48,062 nucleotides of DNA from assembly GCA_026419405.1 (NCBI GenBank), contig JANZZL010000020.1, positions 1 through 48,062 of the forward strand, given 5' to 3'. The notes beneath the pieces are model-generated. The model saw nothing but the letters and a program-made list of their open reading frames with translations. It did no database searches and had not been told where the DNA came from. The stretch's first letter is position 1, and each line of letters begins with the position of its first letter. The DNA comes from Paracoccaceae bacterium. Lineage in GTDB: Bacteria; Pseudomonadota; Alphaproteobacteria; Rhodobacterales; Rhodobacteraceae. The position numbers and the translations under genes were made by a program. Shown here in pieces: positions 36,113 to 44,862 of the stretch.

Positions 36113-36778
36113 ATGACCGCCCTCACCCCCTCGTCCGCGCCCCATCCGCCCACGACCGGCGGCGACCGGGCGCATGAAGGCGTCGAGGCCGACGCCCTCG
36201 CCGCGCTCGTCGGCTCGCGCATCTGCCACGACCTCGTGAACCCCGTGGGCGCCATCGCCAACGGCGTCGAGCTGCTGCAGATGGGCGGGGCCGGGCCCGA
36301 GGCGCCCGAGCTTCAGCTCGTCGCCGGCAGCGTCGCGCAGACAGCCGCCCGGCTCAAGTTCTTCCGCATCGCCTTCGGCATCGCCTCGCCCGGCCAGACG
36401 CTGGCCGCCGCCGAGGCGCGGGCGGTCCTGTCGGCCTGCCATGCCGGCGGCCGCCTCTTGCCGAGCTGGGATGTCGCGAGCGATTGCCCGCGCGGCGAGG
36501 CGCGCATCGCCTTCCTGCTCCTGCTCTGCGTCGAGGCCGCCCTGCCGCGCGGGGGCGAGGTCCGGGTCGCGGCCGAGGCGGGCGACTGGCGCATCGAGGC
36601 CGCGGGCCAAAGGGTGACGGCCGATCCGGCGCTCTGGGCGCTGCTCGACGGCCGCCCCTTCCCCGGCACGCTCAGGCCCGGCGAGGTGCAGTTCGCCCTG
36701 GCGCCGCGGGCCGCCGCCGCGTTCGGGCGACGCATCGCCGCCACGGCCGGCGAGACGACGATCCGCATCGATTTCTGA
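36113..36778 (+). CDS. chpT: Histidine phosphotransferase ChpT
   Basis: ChpT relays phosphate from the hybrid kinase CckA to CtrA and CpdR, controlling cell cycle in Caulobacter and motility, gene transfer agent and related traits in Rhodobacterales. The 221-residue protein has the DHp-like H-box SRICHDLVNPVGAIANGVELL split around catalytic His39, followed by the pseudo-HATPase domain without ATP motifs. The start at 36113 (MTALTPSSAP) gives a ~30-residue Pro-rich extension before the H-box that is not typical, but no later start fits. It is divergent from DUF3553. Confidence 0.9.
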   Translation: MTALTPSSAPHPPTTGGDRAHEGVEADALAALVGSRICHDLVNPVGAIANGVELLQMGGAGPEAPELQLVAGSVAQTAARLKFFRIAFGIASPGQTLAAAEARAVLSACHAGGRLLPSWDVASDCPRGEARIAFLLLLCVEAALPRGGEVRVAAEAGDWRIEAAGQRVTADPALWALLDGRPFPGTLRPGEVQFALAPRAAAAFGRRIAATAGETTIRIDF

Positions 36779-36850
36779 GCCGCCGCCTGGCGGGCTGCCC
36801 GCAGGCCGCGCCGCCCGGAACCCCGCCGGCCCCGCTCCGCGGCGCAGCCC

Positions 36851-38104
36851 TCAGGGGCGCACGGTGCCGTCGCCGGTCACCAGATACTTGAAGCTCGTGA
36901 GCTGCTCGGCCCCCACCGGCCCGCGCGCATGCAGCCGGCCGGTGGCGATTCCGATCTCGGCGCCCATGCCGAACTCGCCGCCGTCGGCGAACTGGGTGGA
37001 GGCGTTGCGCATCAGGATCGCGCTGTCGAGCCGCTCGAAGAACCGCGCCGCCGTCGCGTCGTTCTCGGTCACGATCGCCTCGGTGTGCGAGGAGCCGTAG
37101 CGGCGGATGTGGGCGATCGCCTCGTCCACGCCGTCCACCACCTTCGCGGCGATGATCATGTCGAGGAACTCGCGCCCGAAGTCGTCCGGCCGGGCGGGTC
37201 GCGAGCCCGCGATCCCCTCGGCCCGCACCTCCACGCCCGCCGCGATCAGCGCCTCGATGAGGCGGCGCCCGAGCGTGTCGGCAAGGGGGCGGTCGATCAG
37301 CAGGCATTCGGCCGCCCCGCAGATGCCCGGCCGCCGCGTCTTGGCGTTGAGGACGACGCGCAGCGCCTTCTCGGCGTCGGCGTCGCGGTCGACGTAGACA
37401 TGGCAGATGCCCTCGAGATGCGCGAACACCGGCACCCGCGCCTCCCGCTGCACCAGTTCGACAAGCCCCCTGCCGCCGCGCGGCACGATCACGTCGATCA
37501 CGCCGGTCATCCGCAGCATCTCCGCCACCGCCGCGCGGTCGCGCACCGGCACGAGCTGGACCGCATCCTCGGGCAGGCCCGCGGCCCGCAGCCCCTCGCT
37601 CAGGCAGGCATGGATCGCGCGCGACGAATGGAAGCTCTCCGATCCGCCCCGCAGGATCACCGCATTACCCGACTTCAGGCAGAGCGCGCCGGCATCGGCG
37701 GTGACGTTCGGGCGGCTCTCGTAGATCACGCCGATCACGCCGAGCGGCGTGCGCACCCGGCGAATGTGCAGCCCCGAGGGCATCTCCCAGGCCGCGATCA
37801 CCTCGCCGACGGGATCCTTCTGCGCGGCGATCGCCTCCACGCCGGCGGCCATTGCGCCGATCCGGTCGGGCGTCAGCAGCAGCCGGTCGAGCATCGCCGC
37901 GCTCAGCCCCCCGGCACGGCCGAAGGCCATGTCCTCGGCGTTGGCCGCCAGGATCTCCGGACCCCGCGCGCGGATCGCCGCCGCCGCGGCCTCGAGGGCG
38001 GCGCGCTTGGCCTCCGGCGGCGCGAAGGCAAGCCCGTCCGCCGCCGCCCGCGCGCGCGCGCCGATCTCCTGCATCAGAGCGGGTATGGTCTCCATGTCCT
38101 TCAT
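36851..38104 (-). CDS. proA: Gamma-glutamyl phosphate reductase
   Basis: ProA reduces gamma-glutamyl phosphate to glutamate-5-semialdehyde with NADPH, the second step of proline synthesis. The 417-residue protein has aldehyde-dehydrogenase fold motifs: [31 protein letters not shown], the catalytic Cys in [13 protein letters not shown], and the C-terminal [13 protein letters not shown], a hallmark of ProA. I chose the ATG at 38104 ([10 protein letters not shown]) because GGGGAAGG lies 6 bp upstream; GTG at 38110 and ATG at 38095 are alternatives. It is downstream of proB with an 80-bp gap containing a hairpin element. Confidence 0.96.
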   Translation of the reverse strand: MKDMETIPALMQEIGARARAAADGLAFAPPEAKRAALEAAAAAIRARGPEILAANAEDMAFGRAGGLSAAMLDRLLLTPDRIGAMAAGVEAIAAQKDPVGEVIAAWEMPSGLHIRRVRTPLGVIGVIYESRPNVTADAGALCLKSGNAVILRGGSESFHSSRAIHACLSEGLRAAGLPEDAVQLVPVRDRAAVAEMLRMTGVIDVIVPRGGRGLVELVQREARVPVFAHLEGICHVYVDRDADAEKALRVVLNAKTRRPGICGAAECLLIDRPLADTLGRRLIEALIAAGVEVRAEGIAGSRPARPDDFGREFLDMIIAAKVVDGVDEAIAHIRRYGSSHTEAIVTENDATAARFFERLDSAILMRNASTQFADGGEFGMGAEIGIATGRLHARGPVGAEQLTSFKYLVTGDGTVRP

Positions 38105-38126
38105 CGGCACCTTCCCCCGGTCCGCC

Positions 38127-38177
38127 GCTTCCCCTTTTCCAAATATCCCCGCCGGAGGCTTCCGCCGCCAGGCGGAA
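38127..38177 (-). repeat. Hairpin plus TATTT element between proB and proA
   Basis: On the minus strand, TTCCGCC and GGCGGAA (38177-38171 and 38166-38160) form a perfect 7-bp hairpin with a 4-nt loop. GCCTCCGGCGGGGATATTTG follows, and then AAAAGGGGAA. Its layout and tail resemble the element after mmsA (14006-14080), in the same orientation relative to the genes, just after a stop codon inside an operon. Confidence 0.55.
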
Positions 38178-38184
38178 CGCCCGC

Positions 38185-40358
<2,174 letters not shown>

Positions 40359-40883
40359 TCAGGCCCGGAACGCCTCCCGGTCCAGCCGATACTGCCAAAC
40401 CGGCGCGGGCTCAAGCCGCTGCGCCGAGGCAGCCAGCCCCTCGCCGCAGCGGCGGAACCCGAGCTTCCCGAGGACCCGCGCCGAGGCGGGGTTGTCGGTG
40501 AACACCCGCGCGGTCAGCGCCTCGATCGGGAAGCGGCCGAACAGGAACCCGGCGAAGGCGCGCATCGCCGCGGTCATCGCCCCCCTGCCCGCCTCGGCGG
40601 GATCGAGGAAGTAGAACACCTCGGGCGCCGGCCCGGCCCCGACCCCGACCGACCCGACCAAGCGGTCGGCCGCTCCGGCGATGGCCAGCCGGAACGGCGG
40701 CGCGCCGCGGAAGGCGCAGCGCGCGATGAACGCCGCCGCCTCGGCGTCGGTCCAGGCGGCGGGGAACAGGAACAGCATGCGGCCGACCGCAGGCTGGGTG
40801 ACGATGCGGCGCAGGTCGGGTGCGTCCGCCGCCCGCATCGGCCGCAGCCGGAACCGCCCGGCCGGAAGGTCGATGGCCGCCAC
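40359..40883 (-). CDS. GNAT acetyltransferase (RimJ/RimL-like) 1
   Basis: This 174-residue protein is a GNAT N-acyltransferase of the RimJ/RimL type. It begins [20 protein letters not shown], with [10 protein letters not shown] as central strand, [15 protein letters not shown] as acetyl-CoA loop and [18 protein letters not shown] as the C-terminal signature. The start is GTG at 40883, 13 bp after the stop of the second GNAT gene. The target is unknown; N-terminal acetylation of a ribosomal protein is possible given rplU, rpmA and obgE next door, but that is inference. Confidence 0.85.
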   Translation of the reverse strand: MAAIDLPAGRFRLRPMRAADAPDLRRIVTQPAVGRMLFLFPAAWTDAEAAAFIARCAFRGAPPFRLAIAGAADRLVGSVGVGAGPAPEVFYFLDPAEAGRGAMTAAMRAFAGFLFGRFPIEALTARVFTDNPASARVLGKLGFRRCGEGLAASAQRLEPAPVWQYRLDREAFRA

Positions 40884-40896
40884 GCACCCGCCCCGG

Positions 40897-41439
40897 TCAG
40901 GCGAGCTTGCGGATGTAGGTCCAAGTCGGGACCATCCGGCCGCGGGCGACCGAATAGGCCTCGGCATCGCCGACGTATTCGAACCCGGCGTTGGTCAGCA
41001 CCCGGGCCGATCCCGGGTTGTCCTGGAACACCGTGGCAAAGAGCGCCTGCGACCCGAGCGGGTTGGCGGCCACGATCGCGTTGACCGCCTCGGAGGCGTA
41101 GCCCGCGTTCCAGAGCGCCGGGGCGACCCAGTAGCCGATCTCGGCCTGGTCGCGGTCGAGCCGGGCGAGCGAGAGCACGCCGAGCAGCTCGGAGGAGCCA
41201 TGGCCGCTGCCATCCAGCGCCCAGACCGCCCGCGAGCCGTCGCCGTCGAGCGTGCGCTCCACGAAGGCCTGCGCCGCACCCGGCGGGTAGGGATGCGGGA
41301 TGGTCGTGGTCATCTCGGCCACGCGGCGGTCGGAGGCATAGAGCTGGATCAGCCCGGCGTCCGACGCCCGGAGCGGGCGGAGCACGAAGCGCTGGGCCGG
41401 GATCACGGGCAGTGCCGCGCCGATGGTGCCGTGTTTCAT
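40897..41439 (-). CDS. GNAT acetyltransferase (RimJ/RimL-like) 2
   Basis: This 180-residue GNAT enzyme has RFVLRPLRASDAGLIQLY, ELLGVLSLARLDRDQAEIGYW, the acetyl-CoA loop PALWNAGYASEAVNAIV and TVFQDNPGSARVLTNAGFEYV. It is related to its downstream neighbour in layout, suggesting an old tandem duplication. The ATG at 41439 (MKHGTIGAAL) has a strong GGAGGG site; upstream frame is non-conserved. A terminator-like hairpin separates it from rpmA, so it may begin its own transcript. Substrate unknown. Confidence 0.87.
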   Translation of the reverse strand: MKHGTIGAALPVIPAQRFVLRPLRASDAGLIQLYASDRRVAEMTTTIPHPYPPGAAQAFVERTLDGDGSRAVWALDGSGHGSSELLGVLSLARLDRDQAEIGYWVAPALWNAGYASEAVNAIVAANPLGSQALFATVFQDNPGSARVLTNAGFEYVGDAEAYSVARGRMVPTWTYIRKLA

Positions 41440-41645
41440 GATGACCCTCCTCCAGAACACGCCCGTCCGGACAGCCGCGTCCGGGCAGGCAGACCGCAGA
41501 CTTCCCCCCTCAAGCCCAGATGGGCTCCGCCCGACCGGAGCGCAAGCCGGTCCGGCGGTCAACCGCGCACCCGCGCGACTCTCGCGCGGGAACGCGGCAA
41601 AGTCATGACGCGCACAGGCCTACTGCCCGGGTGTCGGCCCGGCCC

Positions 41646-41681
41646 AAAGGAAAGGGGGACCGGCGTCGCCGCCGATCCCCC
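41646..41681 (-). terminator. Terminator after rplU-rpmA
   Basis: Arms 41654-41665 and 41670-41681 pair over 12 positions with one mismatch around a 4-nt loop. On the minus strand the stem is followed by TTTCCTTT, a T-rich tail rare in this window. Lying just past the rpmA stop, this is the most terminator-like structure here. Confidence 0.7.
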
Positions 41682-41706
41682 CGAAAAGCGGGCCGGAGGT
41701 TTCGGC

Positions 41707-41976
41707 CTATTCCGCAGGCCCCTGCGCGGGGCGGACGGAGACGAAGGTGCGGCCCTTGAGGCCCTTGTGGAACGTCACGCGCCCGCCGTCGATGGCGAAG
41801 ATCGTGTGGTCGCGGCCCATGCCCACGCCCTGCCCCGGCCACCACTTGGTGCCGCGCTGGCGCACGATGATCGCGCCCGGCGCAGCCTCCTGGCCGCCGA
41901 AGAGCTTCACCCCGAGACGGCGGCCTGCGCTGTCGCGGCCGTTGCGGGACGAACCGCCTGCCTTCTTGTGTGCCAT
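41707..41976 (-). CDS. rpmA: 50S ribosomal protein L27
   Basis: L27 sits at the base of the central protuberance, and its N-terminal tail reaches the peptidyl-transferase centre. The 89-residue protein reads [20 protein letters not shown], then [17 protein letters not shown] and [20 protein letters not shown], the standard sequence. The N-terminus is MAHKKAGG, without the Firmicutes-type cleavable extension. It lies 6 bp downstream of rplU and is followed by the terminator hairpin. Confidence 0.98.
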   Translation of the reverse strand: MAHKKAGGSSRNGRDSAGRRLGVKLFGGQEAAPGAIIVRQRGTKWWPGQGVGMGRDHTIFAIDGGRVTFHKGLKGRTFVSVRPAQGPAE

Positions 41977-41982
41977 CGCTCG

Positions 41983-42519
41983 TTACTCCTTCGCCTTCGC
42001 GGGCTTCGCCGCGGCCTTCCTGGTCGCCGTCCGGCCGGCGGCGGCCTTCGCCTCGCCCGAGGCGGCCGCCTCTCCGGTCTGCTTCGGCGCCGCCTTGCGG
42101 GCCTTCGCCGCCTCGCCGGCCGTCTCGGCCTTCGCAGGGGCGGCCTGCGCCCTGGCCGCGGCCGAACCGGCGCCGACGGCGGCCTTGACGCCCGACTTCT
42201 CCGCGCCCCCGGTCAGGATCTCCGTCACGCGCAGGAGGGTGAGGTGCTGCCGGTGGCCCTTCGTGCGCTGCGAGCCGTGCTTGCGGCGGCGCTTGACGAA
42301 GTGGATCACCTTCTCGCCGCGGATCTGGTCGATCACCTCGGCCTGGACGGCCGCGCCCGCGACCAGCGGCGCGCCCACGACCGGCGTCTCGCCGCCGATC
42401 ATCAGCACCTCGTTGAACTGGACGGTCTCGCCGGCCTCGGCGGCCAGCTTCTCCACCCGCAGCACGTCGCCCGCCTGGACGCGGTACTGCTTGCCGCCGG
42501 TCTTCATCACCGCAAACAT
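41983..42519 (-). CDS. rplU: 50S ribosomal protein L21 with long C-terminal tail
   Basis: L21 binds 23S rRNA domain II. The first ~103 residues are canonical ([18 protein letters not shown], then [19 protein letters not shown]), but a further ~75 residues rich in Ala, Lys and Glu follow, giving 178 residues against ~103 in E. coli. I chose the ATG at 42519 (MFAVMK), with AAGGAAG 9 bp upstream; the ATG at 42525 (MRMFAV) is too close to that site. rpmA follows after 6 bp. A good promoter lies at 42654-42682. Confidence 0.96.
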   Translation of the reverse strand: MFAVMKTGGKQYRVQAGDVLRVEKLAAEAGETVQFNEVLMIGGETPVVGAPLVAGAAVQAEVIDQIRGEKVIHFVKRRRKHGSQRTKGHRQHLTLLRVTEILTGGAEKSGVKAAVGAGSAAARAQAAPAKAETAGEAAKARKAAPKQTGEAAASGEAKAAAGRTATRKAAAKPAKAKE

Positions 42520-42647
42520 GCGCATCTTCCTTCTCAGCCGCGCCCTTCGGCCCCGGGTGTTCCCCGGCGTTCGCCTGCCTCGGGCAGCGCGCCCCGTGCG
42601 GGGCGACATTGACGATTGCCGCGGGCGCCGCAGGCCGCCCGCAGGGA
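42520..42647 (-). other. Structured rplU leader
   Basis: If transcription starts about 7 bp past the -10 box, the rplU leader is near 130 nt. It contains a perfect 7-bp hairpin (CGCCCCG/CGGGGCG, 42590-42605) and several smaller GC inverted repeats. Such a leader could allow autoregulation by L21, as known for r-protein operons elsewhere; no known L21 leader motif is recognised. Confidence 0.4.
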
Positions 42648-42653
42648 TGCGGG

Positions 42654-42682
42654 CTTATCCATGAACCCGGGCGGGGTGTCAA
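42654..42682 (-). promoter_or_regulatory. rplU promoter (sigma-70 type)
   Basis: On the minus strand, a perfect -35 TTGACA (42682-42677) and -10 GATAAG (42659-42654) are 17 bp apart, upstream of rplU. This is the best sigma-70 promoter in the window and suits a ribosomal-protein operon. Confidence 0.75.
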
Positions 42683-42746
42683 GCGCGCAGCCGATGCGCG
42701 CCGCCGCCGCGCCCGGCCGCACGCGGGCTGCGCCAGGGGCGCGACC

Positions 42747-43571
42747 TCAGATGTCCTGGCCGGCGATGAAGCGGGCGGCGCCGAGGCCGAGTTCGCGGCT
42801 CATCGTGGTGAACATCGCGTTGAAGGCCGAGAACAGCGCGGCGTTCATCGCCTGGCCCTCGGGCGTGGCGGTGAAGGCGATGTAGTCGGCGAATTCCTCC
42901 TCCGAAAGCGGCAGGTAGGCGAGCGCGCCGAAGGAATAGACCCAGTCGGTCGTGTCCTGGCGGATCTGCTCCTCCTGGCTCCAGACATCCGAGAGCACCT
43001 GCTCCTCGGTCATCGGGCCGTCGAAGGCGCGGCCGTCGATCAGCCCCATGTAGAAGGCGTAGTTCGCCGTCATCGCGCCCGCCACGTTCGATTCGACGAG
43101 GTCGTTCACCCGGGCGAACTCCTCGAGCTGGGCCCAGCGCGGCCCGCCCTCGTCCTGCAGCGCCTGCCAGGTGTCGCGCGCCGACTGCTCCACGGTCTCG
43201 TCGAGCAGCGCCCGGCGGGCGGCGAGTTCCAGCTCGACGATCCGCCGGCCCTGCTCGCCGGAGAAGAAGTCGGTGATCGCGGCGATCGCCGCATCGTCGA
43301 GCTCGGCGTCGAGGCCCCTGCGGATCTCCTCGCTCATGCGCCCGACGTCGTAGACGCGCGAGACGACCGCCTCCCACTCGGCCCCGCCCCGCCCGGGGAA
43401 GAGCTCGGTCTCGAGGTCGGCGCCGTAGCCCTGACCCTCCTCGCGCATGATGGCGAGCAGCTCGCCCAGCCCGAGGGCGTCGAACACGGGGTCGATGCGC
43501 TCCGCCGACTCGGCGGCCGCGGGCGAGGCGAGCGCAAGGGCGACGAGGGCGGCGGCGATCAGACGGGTCAT
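42747..43571 (-). CDS. DUF2059 family exported protein
   Basis: This 274-residue protein has a clear Sec signal peptide (MTRLIAAALVALALASPAAAES, cut into parts: TRLIAAALVALAL then SPAAA, cleavage near residue 20). Two helical repeats follow, with LDDAAIAAITDFFSGEQGRRIVE matching the DUF2059 pattern (helix, then DFFxSxxGxxI) and LSEEEFADYIAFTATPEGQAM a second copy. It is probably periplasmic. Function is unknown. The ATG at 43571 is clear. It lies upstream of the rplU promoter on the same strand but is likely a separate unit. Confidence 0.85.
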   Translation of the reverse strand: MTRLIAAALVALALASPAAAESAERIDPVFDALGLGELLAIMREEGQGYGADLETELFPGRGGAEWEAVVSRVYDVGRMSEEIRRGLDAELDDAAIAAITDFFSGEQGRRIVELELAARRALLDETVEQSARDTWQALQDEGGPRWAQLEEFARVNDLVESNVAGAMTANYAFYMGLIDGRAFDGPMTEEQVLSDVWSQEEQIRQDTTDWVYSFGALAYLPLSEEEFADYIAFTATPEGQAMNAALFSAFNAMFTTMSRELGLGAARFIAGQDI

Positions 43572-43736
43572 GGCGCGCTTCCGAAGGGGATCTCCCTCCA
43601 TCTACGCGCGCCGGGCCGCGAATCCAAGGTGCGCCGTCCGATCGGCCGCACGCCGCCGCGCCGGAGGCGCCACGGCAGCGGTCCGCCGGCGCGCCCCGCG
43701 GCAGGCCCCCCTGGCCCGCGCGCCGCAACAAAGCGG

Positions 43737-43765
43737 TTGCGCGCGCCCGCGCGAGCGGCTACACG
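43737..43765 (+). promoter_or_regulatory. Candidate tRNA-Ser promoter
   Basis: TTGCGC (43737-43742) and TACACG (43760-43765) are exactly 17 bp apart, and the -10 box ends 24 bp before the mature tRNA. Spacing is ideal; the hexamers match moderately. The rest of 43572-43736 is GC-rich with no visible gene. Confidence 0.4.
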
Positions 43766-43789
43766 CCCCCCGGTCGACCCACCAGTCGC

Positions 43790-43879
43790 GGAGAGGTGCC
43801 GGAGCGGTCGAACGGGGCGGTCTCGAAAACCGTTGATGGTGCAAGCCATCCGTGGGTTCGAATCCCACCCTCTCCGCCA
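43790..43879 (+). tRNA. tRNA-Ser (anticodon CGA)
   Basis: The 90-nt gene folds as a type II tRNA. Acceptor GGAGAGG (43790-43796) pairs with CCTCTCC (43869-43875), followed by discriminator G and an encoded CCA (43877-43879). The anticodon stem GCGGT/ACCGT encloses the loop CTCGAAA, with CGA at 43824-43826 reading UCG serine codons. A long variable arm (about GATGGTGCAAGCCATC) is typical of tRNA-Ser, and the T loop is GGTTCGAATCC. The 3' end borders the hsdR/ygjP block, and tRNA 3' ends are common integration sites. Confidence 0.97.
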
Positions 43880-44145
43880 CTTGCCCTTGCGGAAGCGGTC
43901 TCCCCTTCTGGCTACGGCCCGATTTTTCCGTTGTTTTCGAGGGTTGTGCGGGAGGGGCTAAGCACTGGCTCCTGCGCCGAGATGCCCGGAAGTGGTCTCT
44001 CAAGGCCGATATTCTCCGGAGCTGTTGACTACGCAGATTTGGTGAATTTCTTATAAGCTCTTGTAAGATATCAAGAAAATCCAGCATCAGAAATTGCTTG
44101 GATTGGGGTCGCGTTCGCGCCTGCCGCGACCGGGTTCGGAAGTTC
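43880..44145. other. Less GC-rich junction between tRNA-Ser and the restriction block
   Basis: The 266 bp after the tRNA are noticeably poorer in GC than the rest of the window, especially 44020-44100. No gene is recognisable. Imperfect inverted repeats occur, including TTTCTT (44047-44052) with AAGAAA (44073-44078) and the palindrome CTTATAAG, which may help end the ygjP transcript. Reading frames here that contain VGFEPTD are antisense translations of the tRNA. Confidence 0.5.
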
Positions 44146-44862
44146 TCAGGCCATGGCCCGTTCCAGTCTCTGCTTCCGGCGCTCCCAGTCGGGCATCACC
44201 TTGTCGAGGAGATCGAAGAAGGCTGCCCCGTGATGGGGTTCGGCCATGTGGCAGAGTTCGTGGGTAATGACGTAGTCGATGGCATCGACCGGTGCCTGTA
44301 CGAGGCGGCGGTTCAGCAGCAGTCGTCCTGCCGGTGACATGGACCCCCATCGCTGCCGGATCTGGCGAACGATGAGCCCCTTCGGCCTGAATGCCTCGGG
44401 ATCCGGGAACAGACCGAGACAAAGTTCGATCCGTTCCGCAAACTTGATGTGGGCCCGCTCCCGATACCATGCCTCGACCAGTTCGCGCGTCACCTCCGGC
44501 CTGGTCGGCCGGTGTGTCTGCACGACGATGAAGCCGCGGATCAGCTTTACGCTTTCCTGGACATGGGGGACGACTTTCAGCCGGTACTGCCGCCCGAGGT
44601 AAAGATGCGTTTCTCCGGCGACGAACCGGCGCTCCGGCGTCCGCGGCAGGAACTGGGCAAAGTACCGCTGCTGCCTCGTCACCCAAGCCGCGCGCTTCCG
44701 CAGCCTGGCTTCGATGGCCTCCAGTGTCGCGTCCTCCGGCGCCGCGATCACCACCGACGCATCCGGCTCGACGGCGATCTCCAGTGTCTTCCTCGGGCGG
44801 CGGACGATCTCATACCGGATCTCCTGCTCGCCATACTGCAGGCAATGCAACTCCCGCGTCAT
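44146..44862 (-). CDS. YgjP-like M48/SprT-type zinc metallopeptidase
   Basis: This 238-residue protein matches the YgjP/DUF45 family, cytoplasmic proteins with a minimal zincin domain. It has a beta-rich N-terminal half (RRPRKTLEIAVEPDASVVIAAP), LGRQYRLKV, then RQRWGSMSPAGRLLLNRRLV and the metal site HELCH at H201-E202-H205, with H210 or H211 as third ligand (EPHHGAAFF). The start overlaps the hsdR stop (ATGA), so the two are coupled. YgjP-like genes are often found with type I restriction genes, though their job there is unclear. Base composition is slightly less GC-biased than neighbours. Confidence 0.92.
   Translation of the reverse strand: MTRELHCLQYGEQEIRYEIVRRPRKTLEIAVEPDASVVIAAPEDATLEAIEARLRKRAAWVTRQQRYFAQFLPRTPERRFVAGETHLYLGRQYRLKVVPHVQESVKLIRGFIVVQTHRPTRPEVTRELVEAWYRERAHIKFAERIELCLGLFPDPEAFRPKGLIVRQIRQRWGSMSPAGRLLLNRRLVQAPVDAIDYVITHELCHMAEPHHGAAFFDLLDKVMPDWERRKQRLERAMA

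Noticed and set aside
44025-44056. TTGACT with TTATAA as a promoter pointing right
   Set aside because: Spacing is 20 bp, and the next gene to the right is on the other strand, so there is nothing for it to drive.
43602-44087. Minus-strand frame with AERVGFEPTDGL
   Set aside because: This phrase is the well-known antisense translation of a tRNA-Ser gene, which is present here.
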